From IMG/VR virus record IMGVR_UViG_3300022752_000411, positions 1 through 22,959 of that record: 22,959 nt of DNA; one strand, given 5' to 3'. The translations under genes and the position numbers were made by a program. Positions 14,051 through 20,007 of the stretch are shown in pieces; the stretch's first letter is position 1; every line of letters starts with the position of its first letter. Below the pieces are notes generated by a model that ran no database searches, had not been told where the DNA came from, and saw only the letters and a list, made by a program, of their open reading frames with translations. Source of the DNA: a virus.

Positions 14051-14070
14051 GGGGGCTTCGGCTCCTTTTT
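14051..14070 (+). terminator. Second UUCG hairpin with T-run, possible attenuator
   Basis: GGGGC (14052-14056), TTCG loop, GCTCC (14061-14065), then five Ts (14066-14070): a terminator with one G-U pair in the stem. Its right arm CTCCTTTT (14062-14069) can instead pair with AAAAGGAG (14071-14078), the ribosome binding site of the next gene. The two structures exclude each other, so read-through and translation of the 98-aa gene may be linked. Confidence 0.75.
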
Positions 14071-14085
14071 AAAAGGAGATTGATT

Positions 14086-14382
14086 ATGTCAATGCAGACA
14101 GATGTAAAAAGTGCTCATTTAAGCGCTGCTGGCTCTTACTACGTTGGAAGAACACGCCTTAAAGGGTTTGTCGTTAGCCCAAAAGCAAGCACAGCCGCAA
14201 CATTTGAGATTAGAGATGGTAGCTCTACAGCCGCCGTTCTTTACACAATGGACATTGCAAGTCTTGGAACGCCAAACACATTTTATGTGCTAGTCCCCGG
14301 TGAAGGTATTTTGGCCTCTACGGGTTTATATCTGACAACAAGTGTTGGTTCTGTTACCGGCATATCGGTGTTCTATGGCTAG
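14086..14382 (+). CDS. Small structural-type protein, 98 aa
   Basis: ATG at 14086 with GGAG at 14075-14078 (7-bp spacing); a TTG six bases upstream would be inside the hairpin and is not preferred. The protein is a compact, beta-rich sequence (RLKGFVVSPKASTAATFEIR, then LYTMDIASLGTPNTFYVLVP) without charged tails or signal peptide. This is in line with a virion protein; similar small proteins follow capsid genes in other phages, as far as I recall. Its end overlaps the next start by 8 bp, beginning a chain of overlapping genes. Confidence 0.62.
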   Translation: MSMQTDVKSAHLSAAGSYYVGRTRLKGFVVSPKASTAATFEIRDGSSTAAVLYTMDIASLGTPNTFYVLVPGEGILASTGLYLTTSVGSVTGISVFYG

Positions 14383-14695
14383 CCCAGCATGGACGCGCAA
14401 AGAAGGGAAGAATCCGAGCGGAGGTTTGAACGCCAAAGGTCGGGCTTCCTACAACGCAGCAAATCCGGGGAAGCCGGGGTTGAAAGCTCCTCAACCCGAG
14501 GGTGGCAAACGCCGCGACTCTTTCTGCGCCCGTATGAAAGGGATGAAAGCGAAATTGACGAGCGCAGAAACCGCAAGGGATCCAGATTCGAGGATTAACA
14601 AGAGTCTTCGTGCTTGGAACTGCGCTGATGGCGGGTATGTAACGCAAGCTGATGGTTGTGCTACCAAAGGCAAAACAAAGGGTAGGTTTGTATGA
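14375..14695 (+). CDS. Small basic phage protein with shared C-terminal motif (possibly DUF6321-like)
   Basis: 106 aa from ATG 14375; the frame opens at 14342 with a start inside the previous gene that is less likely. The N-terminus SPAWTRKEGKNPSGGLNAKG, the middle SFCARMKGMKAKLTS and DPDSRINKSLRAWNC follow a family I recall from marine and freshwater phages (DUF6321-like; the name is from memory). Four Cys are present (one in each of those two stretches counting Cys51, Cys83, plus Cys94), but the last lies in the tag ADGCATKGKTKGRFV. That 15-residue end is identical to the end of the gene at 16019. The gene is basic and overlaps its neighbours on both sides. Function unknown. Confidence 0.7.
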   Translation: MASPAWTRKEGKNPSGGLNAKGRASYNAANPGKPGLKAPQPEGGKRRDSFCARMKGMKAKLTSAETARDPDSRINKSLRAWNCADGGYVTQADGCATKGKTKGRFV

Positions 14696-14898
14696 CTGAG
14701 CAAACAGACACCGTAAAAAACGTACTGGATGTGGTGGCAGTTTTTACCACTCTCGGTACATTTTTGAACTTACTTACTCCTGTGTTCGGTTTGATCGGTG
14801 CAGTAGTCGGTGTCATGCGCATCTACGAGATGGCTACAGGCAAAGAGTTTTCAACACTGTGGCGTAAAAAGGAAGACGACGATGCCAGCGAAAAGTGA
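14692..14898 (+). CDS. Putative holin-like membrane protein, 68 aa
   Basis: ATG 14692 overlaps the previous stop (ATGA). Residues 11-43 are strongly hydrophobic (VLDVVAVFTTLGTFLNLLTP, then VFGLIGAVVGVM) and may form one long or two short membrane segments; the C-terminal third is charged (WRKKEDDDASEK). Size and shape fit a small phage holin, which opens the inner membrane at lysis, but no endolysin is present in the window to support this. It could also be a virion membrane-interacting protein delivered during infection. Its end overlaps the next gene by 17 bp. Confidence 0.5.
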   Translation: MTEQTDTVKNVLDVVAVFTTLGTFLNLLTPVFGLIGAVVGVMRIYEMATGKEFSTLWRKKEDDDASEK

Positions 14899-15343
14899 AA
14901 AACAAAAGACCTTTATGGACGCCGTGGCTCATAACCCAGCGTTCGCAAAGAAAGTTGGAGTCCCCCAATCTGTGGGTAAAGACTTCAGTGAGGCCAGCAA
15001 AGGCATGAAGTTTGGTAAAGGATCTGTGACTCGCGCAGATTCTCAAACAATTAACAATCCCAAAACCAATCAAGGTAAGCAGGAATTTTTTAAAAAAGGT
15101 GGCATTATGGCAACGAAAATGAATCCCGGATTTATGGCAATGATGGCTAAGAAAAAAACTGGAGCCAAATCAGAGATGCCCTCAAAGATGGGCAAACCTG
15201 TGATGAAAAAAGGCATGGACACTGCCAAAGATGGCATGAAGATGGCTAAAGGCGGTTCAGCCTCTGCCCGTGCCGATGGTGTTGCTCAAAAGGGCAAGAC
15301 TAAGGGCAAAATGCTCGCCAAAGGCGGCAAAGCGTATTGTTAA
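14882..15343 (+). CDS. Basic Met/Lys/Gly-rich protein with shared C-terminal motif, 153 aa
   Basis: ATG 14882 (GAAGACGACG upstream) is favoured over the earlier in-frame start at 14810, which lies within the holin-like gene. The N-terminal half (PAKSEKQKTFMDAVAHNPAF, VGVPQSVGKDF, ASKGMKFGKG) matches a small protein type I recall from many phages. The second half starts at Met76 (15107), has its own AAAGG 8 bases before it, and is rich in Met, Lys and Gly (MATKMNPGFMAMMAKKKTG). It ends RADGVAQKGKTKGKMLAKGG followed by KAYC, a variant of the shared tag. Two fused or separately started products are possible. Role unknown; strongly basic, so nucleic-acid or membrane contact is plausible. Confidence 0.68.
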   Translation: MPAKSEKQKTFMDAVAHNPAFAKKVGVPQSVGKDFSEASKGMKFGKGSVTRADSQTINNPKTNQGKQEFFKKGGIMATKMNPGFMAMMAKKKTGAKSEMPSKMGKPVMKKGMDTAKDGMKMAKGGSASARADGVAQKGKTKGKMLAKGGKAYC

Positions 15344-15358
15344 TTTAAGGAGCAAATC

Positions 15359-16009
15359 ATGGCAAAAGCAAGAGATTTAGCAGCATTGGCAGGACTTGCG
15401 GGTCTTGCTTATGCCATGCGCAATAAAGATAAGGGTATGACTCCCGAGCAAAATGACACTTTGGCAAATGCCAATAGAGTCAGCAGAATGTCTGACGACA
15501 GCGATACTTTAGCTCGTGTAAATCGCAATATGTCTTCCGGGCAAAATGCGGTTGATGACACCAATGCTGGCGTTTTAAACGCAATTCTTAGACCCAAGGC
15601 AAGTGCTGATACTGGCGTAGATGACACAACCGCAGAAATGTACCCATCTGGAGTGATGGGCGGGGCTAGACAGCAGACTGCCTCAAAACCTGCGGCAAGA
15701 CTCAAGTCAAAACGTATGTCTGATGCTCAAAATGACATGTTGGCAAAAGCCGGGAGAGATCTTGCTGGTTACCGTAATGAAGATTATGGCAATGAGTCAA
15801 TGCGCCCTGTAACTTCAACGCCAACAATGCTGCCCGGATCTGACCCATTTGAACCGCTTAGAAGCGGTACACGTCACCCAAGAACGGGTCGAATGATGAA
15901 CAAAGGCGGCTCAGTTAAAAAAATGGCTTCAGGCGGAATTACATCATCTGCGTCTAAACGTGCTGATGGTATTGCCACTAAAGGCAAAACACGCGGCAGA
16001 ATTTGTTAA
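15359..16009 (+). CDS. Basic protein with N-terminal hydrophobic helix and shared C-terminal motif, 216 aa
   Basis: AAGGAG precedes the ATG. Residues 4-20 (ARDLAALAGLAGLAYAM) form a small hydrophobic helix followed by RNKDKG, a possible membrane or signal-like anchor. The centre is polar and looks disordered, with two related stretches (EQNDTLANANR near 30 and AQNDMLAKAGR near 121), so an internal duplication is likely. The end is NKGGSVKKMASGG followed by SKRADGIATKGKTRGRIC, a clear copy of the motif at the ends of its neighbours. I recognise no enzyme domain. It could be an internal or ejected virion protein; this is inference from context. Confidence 0.65.
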   Translation: MAKARDLAALAGLAGLAYAMRNKDKGMTPEQNDTLANANRVSRMSDDSDTLARVNRNMSSGQNAVDDTNAGVLNAILRPKASADTGVDDTTAEMYPSGVMGGARQQTASKPAARLKSKRMSDAQNDMLAKAGRDLAGYRNEDYGNESMRPVTSTPTMLPGSDPFEPLRSGTRHPRTGRMMNKGGSVKKMASGGITSSASKRADGIATKGKTRGRIC

Positions 16010-16018
16010 GGAAAAACC

Positions 16019-16477
16019 ATGAAAAAACGTTATGACGAGGGTGGATACATCCCCAAATCAATCTTCAACCAAGAAGGCACTGACATAGCTGATGTTGGCG
16101 AATCAAGGTATATGGCTGGGCCATCTGAAGAAGAACCCAATGCCAAGAAAAAACCTAAAGTTGCTCGTAAAGAAAATTACAGCAACGAGGGGCGAAGCTC
16201 TAAGCCAAAAGAAGAAATGAAGCAGATTTCCGAGCCAGAGTCATATAAGACTCGCTCAAAGCTTGACCCCTATGGCGTGATTGAGGGCGCAGCCAACAAG
16301 GTTAAAGGCGCAGCAAGCAGTATTGGCGACGCTTTGTCTAGTCCCTTCCGCGCAATCCGTGAGGCTGGCAACCGTGGCAATCCTGACGCCAAGAAAATGG
16401 CTTCTGGTGGTATGACTGCTTCTAGTCGCGCTGATGGCTGTGCTACTAAGGGCAAGACCAAGGGTCGATTTGTATGA
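16019..16477 (+). CDS. Basic protein with shared C-terminal motif, 152 aa
   Basis: AAGGA lies upstream of ATG 16019. The start MKKRYDEGGYIPKSIFNQEG resembles the openings of many short phage proteins with an (x)xGG turn. The middle is low-complexity and very rich in Lys, Glu and Ser (about 45-85). A short amphipathic stretch, VIEGAANKVKGAASSIGDAL (about 89-108), could be a membrane-active helix. The end KKMASGGMTASSRADGCATK, then GKTKGRFV, is the shared motif; the last 15 residues equal those of the gene at 14375, but the codons differ. Its last bases overlap the next gene (ATGA). Unknown role. Confidence 0.65.
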   Translation: MKKRYDEGGYIPKSIFNQEGTDIADVGESRYMAGPSEEEPNAKKKPKVARKENYSNEGRSSKPKEEMKQISEPESYKTRSKLDPYGVIEGAANKVKGAASSIGDALSSPFRAIREAGNRGNPDAKKMASGGMTASSRADGCATKGKTKGRFV

Positions 16478-17055
16478 TGTCTTCTCGCGGTATGGGCGCA
16501 ATCAACCCCAAGAAGATGCCGGGGAAGAAGGAGATCACCCGTAAGGATGATCCGAACAAAGTTGCCATGTACAAAAAGGGTGGCTTGGCAAAACAAGCTG
16601 CTACCGCCATAGCCATGAAAGCGGCAGGCAAGAAGCCAAAGAAAATGAAAGAAGGTGATTTGGTTGATGATGTCAGCGTAAAGCCAAATTATATTGAGCT
16701 AGATAAAAACTTTAAGGCTATTGGCGCTAGGCTTGAGGGTAAAAAGTCTTTGGGAAAAGATTCTGAATTGTCAGCGTACATGGATTTGGATGCAATGAAA
16801 GCTGGCAACCAATCAACAAAAGCAAGCGCCTCAAAAATTGGTGTTAACTACACAAAAAGATTTTCTGATGGCGGAAAAACAAAATCCAAAGTAAACGAGG
16901 CGGGTAATTACACCAAGCCAGAGTTACGTAAACGGATTTTCAACAGCGTCAAAGCTGCGGCAATCGTGGGTACAGGCGCAGGGCAGTGGAGCGCGAGAAA
17001 AGCGCAGGTAATGGCTAAACGCTATAAAGCTGCTGGCGGCGGGTATCGTGATTAA
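16474..17055 (+). CDS. Basic protein with conserved C-terminal KxQWSARKAQ domain, 193 aa
   Basis: The ATG at 16474 overlaps the preceding TGA; a second ATG at 16477+1 (16477-16479 region) would remove one Met only. Residues 1-37 (INPKKMPGKKEITRKDDPNK, then MYKKGG) are common in this class of phage proteins. The C-terminus (about 139-193) carries NEAGNYTKPELRKRIFNSVK and GQWSARKAQVMAKRYKAAGG, a conserved segment I have seen in marine virus proteins. It looks like a small helical, probably nucleic-acid-binding domain. The middle is an acidic to neutral linker. The next gene starts inside its last codons (GTG at 17048, 8-bp overlap). Confidence 0.65.
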   Translation: MMSSRGMGAINPKKMPGKKEITRKDDPNKVAMYKKGGLAKQAATAIAMKAAGKKPKKMKEGDLVDDVSVKPNYIELDKNFKAIGARLEGKKSLGKDSELSAYMDLDAMKAGNQSTKASASKIGVNYTKRFSDGGKTKSKVNEAGNYTKPELRKRIFNSVKAAAIVGTGAGQWSARKAQVMAKRYKAAGGGYRD

Positions 17056-17284
17056 AAAACCTCAAAAATCCCTAAAGGATTGGGGAAACCAAGATTGGAC
17101 AACTAAAAGTGGTAAAAAATCTTCTGATACGGGTGAAAGATATCTTCCAAAAGCTGCAATTAAAAGTCTCAGCGCTTCTGAATACGCTGCGACAACACGT
17201 GCAAAACGTGCTGGCAAAGCTAAAGGGAAACAATTCGTAGCCCAACCTAAAACAATTGCAAAGAAAACGGCAGGATTTAGATAA
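17048..17284 (+). CDS. Small basic conserved phage protein, 78 aa
   Basis: Start is GTG at 17048, overlapping the previous gene by 8 bp, and the stop TAA overlaps the following ATG by one base. Very basic: the sequence contains SLKDWGNQDWTTKSGKKSSD, TGERYLPKAAIKSLSASEYA and TRAKRAGKAKGKQF, and ends KTIAKKTAGFR. This set of motifs (Trp pairs, GERYLP, Ala-Lys-rich tail) is recurrent in phage and giant-virus small proteins, to my recollection. Probable DNA or RNA contact because of the charge; no function is established. Coding is supported by stop/start overlaps on both ends. Confidence 0.65.
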   Translation: MIKKPQKSLKDWGNQDWTTKSGKKSSDTGERYLPKAAIKSLSASEYAATTRAKRAGKAKGKQFVAQPKTIAKKTAGFR

Positions 17285-18228
17285 TGGCAAACACTTCCGG
17301 CGCATCGTCGTTTAACCTAGACCTAACTGAGTTGGTCGAGGAGGCGTTTGAGCGCGCTGGTGGTGAGCTTCGCACCGGATATGACCTGCGCACAGCCAGA
17401 CGCAGTTTAAACATCATGTTTGCTGACTGGGCAAACCGTGGTATTAACTTGTGGACGATTGAGACCGGCACGATTAATCTGGTTCAGGGTCAGAATACTT
17501 ACGCCCTGCCCAATGACACCATTGATTTGCTTGAGCATGTCATTAGAACACAGGCAAATGTTGCCGCAACTCAGGCTGATTTGAGTATCACTAGGATTAG
17601 CGTTTCTACCTACGCTACGATTCCCAACAAGATTACCCAAGCCAGACCTATTCAGGTTTGGATTCAACGATATAACGGACAGACTAGCCCTATTTCATCT
17701 ACGCTAACCACGACAATCACAAGTACATCAAACACAATTGTGTTAAGTGATGTTACGGGTTTACCCGCATCTGGGTTTGTAAAGATTGATAACGAGATCA
17801 TTAACTACGGATACATTACTCAGAACACAAACGCTGTATCTGGGACTTTAAATAATTGTTTCCGTGGACAGCAAGATACTATTGCGGCGGCACATACGGC
17901 TGCGGCTACCGTCTATTGGCAGCAAGTCCCCGCGATCACCGTTTGGCCTACCCCAGACAATGCACAGCAATACCAATTTGTGTATTGGCGCTTGCGACGT
18001 ACCCAAGACGCAGGCGGCGGTGTCAATATCATGGATGTACCGTTCCGTTTTATTCCTTGTATGGCGGCTGGCCTGTCATACTATATCGCTGGCAAAGTAC
18101 CAACAGGTATGGAGCGCTTACCCATGCTAAAACAGCAGTATGACGAGGCGTGGGAGCTTGCCGCATATGAAGATCATGAAAAGGCAGCATTACGTTTAGT
18201 TCCTAGGCAGACCTACATTGGGAGGTAG
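17284..18228 (+). CDS. Head-to-tail adaptor-like protein, with inserted beta domain
   Basis: 314 aa. The N-terminal part (FNLDLTELVEEAFERAGGEL, then DLRTARRSLNIMFADWANRG) is the helical start seen in podovirus adaptor proteins of the P22 gp4 / SU10 adaptor type, and the last 70 residues (FRFIPCMAAGLSYYIAGKVP and a helix to the end) match the other half of that fold. Residues about 138-212 (LTTTITSTSNTIVLSDVTGL, then IDNEIINY and CFRGQQDTIAAAHTAAATV) look like a separate beta domain of the kind common in phage fibres. Adaptors sit below the portal and close the head. Position before a second adaptor-like gene (19079) fits. The family name is from pattern memory, not a search. Confidence 0.72.
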   Translation: MANTSGASSFNLDLTELVEEAFERAGGELRTGYDLRTARRSLNIMFADWANRGINLWTIETGTINLVQGQNTYALPNDTIDLLEHVIRTQANVAATQADLSITRISVSTYATIPNKITQARPIQVWIQRYNGQTSPISSTLTTTITSTSNTIVLSDVTGLPASGFVKIDNEIINYGYITQNTNAVSGTLNNCFRGQQDTIAAAHTAAATVYWQQVPAITVWPTPDNAQQYQFVYWRLRRTQDAGGGVNIMDVPFRFIPCMAAGLSYYIAGKVPTGMERLPMLKQQYDEAWELAAYEDHEKAALRLVPRQTYIGR

Positions 18229-18230
18229 TC

Positions 18231-18620
18231 TTGAGTAATCGTTTTGCTTCTGGCAAGAATGCAATTTCGGAGTGTGACCGCTGTGGTCAGCGGTTCAAGT
18301 TAAAGGTTCTTAAGACTGAGATCATCAAGACTAAGAACTACAACTTGTTGGTGTGCCCTGAATGTTGGGATCCAGACCATCCGCAGTTGCAGTTGGGTAT
18401 GTACCCCGTGGATGACCCACAGGCTCTGAGGAATCCTAGACCTGACCGCAGTTATGTGACTTCGGGTTTGTTGGCTGACGGCAAGGCGGGCGGTGGTAGT
18501 CGAATCTTTCAATGGGGCTGGGCTCCAGTTGGAGGTGCAAGCAGTTTTGATGCGGCATTGACGCCAAATAATTTGAATTTGGTTGTACAACTTGGTACAG
18601 TAACGGTAAGCGTAACCTAG
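18231..18620 (+). CDS. Zinc-ribbon protein in the tail module, 129 aa
   Basis: The start is TTG at 18231, chosen because GGAGG lies 5 bases upstream and no ATG fits. Cys15, Cys18, Cys42 and Cys45 (CDRCGQRF, CPECWD) form a classical four-Cys zinc ribbon, followed by LQLGMYPVDDPQALRNPRPD and a beta-rich C-terminus (SFDAALTPNNLNLVVQLGTV). Proteins of this form occur in phage structural regions in my memory; the job is unknown. The zinc ribbon may bind DNA or stabilise a virion part. Located 2 bp after the first adaptor gene. Confidence 0.7.
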   Translation: MSNRFASGKNAISECDRCGQRFKLKVLKTEIIKTKNYNLLVCPECWDPDHPQLQLGMYPVDDPQALRNPRPDRSYVTSGLLADGKAGGGSRIFQWGWAPVGGASSFDAALTPNNLNLVVQLGTVTVSVT

Positions 18621-18629
18621 GAGTTAAAA

Positions 18630-18809
18630 ATGGACAAAGCGGATTTAAAACAAGACAAGAAGATGATTGCTGGCGCAGTGCATAAGCACGAGAAAAAGCT
18701 GCATCCCGGCAAGCCTATGACCAAATTAGCCAAAGGCGGCAAGACCAATGAAATGATGTTGAGCATGGGTCGTGGTATGGCTAAAGTTGCAAATCAGCGA
18801 GGCAGATAA
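18630..18809 (+). CDS. Small basic protein, 59 aa
   Basis: ATG 18630 follows TAGGAG with 7 spacing. The 59-aa product is Lys/Gly/Met-rich: MDKADLKQDKKMIAGAVHKH, EKKLHPGKPMTKLAKGGKT, and a Met-rich tail (NEMMLSMGRGMAKVAN). The KLAKGG turn is similar to the GG turns of the 14.9-16.5 kb proteins. I recall near-identical short proteins in other phages; no function known. Its stop overlaps the next start by one base. It is real on grounds of coupling and ribosome site, despite its small size. Confidence 0.65.
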   Translation: MDKADLKQDKKMIAGAVHKHEKKLHPGKPMTKLAKGGKTNEMMLSMGRGMAKVANQRGR

Positions 18810-19075
18810 TGGCTAAATTCAGCGACAAACGAATGGGCAAAGAGGTTGGCAACGCTATGGTGTACGCACAACCACACAACATGTCTGGCAAGGCTGTGGG
18901 TATTGAGCCCAACCCCGGCAAAATGCCAAATCGCAGCAAAGCCGACACGGTTGATATGACTATTGGCAACATCAGCAAATCTGCTGGTAACGAGCCTATC
19001 AAAACCGACGGCATCAAAATGCGTGGTACTGGCGCGGCTACCAAAGGCTTAATGTCTAGAGGGCCAATGGCGTAA
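18809..19075 (+). CDS. Small basic protein, 88 aa
   Basis: The ATG shares its first base with the TAA of the previous gene. The product runs KFSDKRMGKEVGNAMVYAQP, GIEPNPGKMPNRSK and ends with MRGTGAATKGLMSRGPMA. The end resembles, more weakly, the ATKG-type tag of the proteins at 14375-16477. Predicted soluble, basic, without transmembrane segments. It lies 3 bp before the second adaptor-like gene. Function not known; a small virion or assembly-associated protein is a reasonable guess. Confidence 0.62.
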   Translation: MAKFSDKRMGKEVGNAMVYAQPHNMSGKAVGIEPNPGKMPNRSKADTVDMTIGNISKSAGNEPIKTDGIKMRGTGAATKGLMSRGPMA

Positions 19076-19078
19076 TAC

Positions 19079-20002
19079 ATGACCTATGCCGAGTTAAAAG
19101 CAGCCATTCAAGCGTATACGGAGAATACCGATACGAGCTTTATTGCGGAGATTCCGGTCTTCGTGGAGCAGGCTGAGCAACGCATTTATAACTCGGTACA
19201 GTTCCCGTCTATTCGTAAGAACGTGACAGGTGTTGTATCTTCAGCGACACCATACCTTAGTGCGCCATCTGACTATCTTGCCTCATATTCTTTGGCGGTG
19301 GTTGATGGTGATGGTAACTATGAGTACTTGCTAAATAAGGATGTGAATTTCATCCGTCAGGCATATCCCAAAACTACGGATACTGGGTTGCCTAAGTACT
19401 ACGCGTTGTTTGGGCCTACTACAACAAGCAGCACTATTACCAATGAGCTGTCGTTTATGCTTGGCCCCAAGCCAGATGCAAACTACACAGTTGAATTGCA
19501 CTATTACTATTACCCAGAATCTATTGTTCAAACTCCTGTAGTCACGTTTGGCGCGATTACAGGGGGCAGTGCTTACACTAATGGCACTTATTTAAACGTG
19601 CCTTTAACAGGTGGCGCAGGTTCAGGCGCAGTTGCCAACATTGTGGTTTCTGGCGGTGCGGTTACTTCTGTTACTTTGACGCAAGGCGGTACAGGGTATG
19701 TTGTAGGGAACACATTAAGCGCAGCGGCCTCCACGATTGGCGGCACGGGTACATCATTCTCTATTCCAGTTGCCACCGTGGGTAATGCTCTTGGCACTTC
19801 TTGGTTGGGGGACAACTTTGATACGGTTCTTTTGTACGGTTCATTGTTAGAGGCTTACACCTACATGAAGGGTGAAGTTGATATGATGCAGTTGTATAAC
19901 CAGAAATACATGGAAGCGTTGTCATTGGCAAAACGTTTGGGCGATGGTATGGAGCGTCAAGACGCTTATCGTTCTGGGCAGTACAGACAGGCAGTAGGGT
20001 GA
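19079..20002 (+). CDS. Second tail adaptor/nozzle-like protein, with inserted domain
   Basis: 307 aa. The start MTYAELKAAIQAYTENTDTS, then FVEQAEQRIYNSVQFPSIRK, is the pattern of SU10-type adaptor/tail proteins, and the C-terminus (SWLGDNFDTVLLYGSLLEAY then TYMKGEVDMMQLYNQKYMEA) supplies the closing helices. Between them, residues about 154-234 carry GGSAYTNGTYLNVPLTGG, SGGAVTSVTLTQGGTGYVVG and TLSAAAST, a Gly-rich beta repeat unit often present in phage fibres and here probably inserted into an adaptor fold. In a podovirus it would lie below the first adaptor and link to the needle or fibres. No Shine-Dalgarno is clear; the gene starts 3 bp after its neighbour. Placement by motif memory. Confidence 0.7.
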   Translation: MTYAELKAAIQAYTENTDTSFIAEIPVFVEQAEQRIYNSVQFPSIRKNVTGVVSSATPYLSAPSDYLASYSLAVVDGDGNYEYLLNKDVNFIRQAYPKTTDTGLPKYYALFGPTTTSSTITNELSFMLGPKPDANYTVELHYYYYPESIVQTPVVTFGAITGGSAYTNGTYLNVPLTGGAGSGAVANIVVSGGAVTSVTLTQGGTGYVVGNTLSAAASTIGGTGTSFSIPVATVGNALGTSWLGDNFDTVLLYGSLLEAYTYMKGEVDMMQLYNQKYMEALSLAKRLGDGMERQDAYRSGQYRQAVG

Positions 20003-20007
20003 TATAG

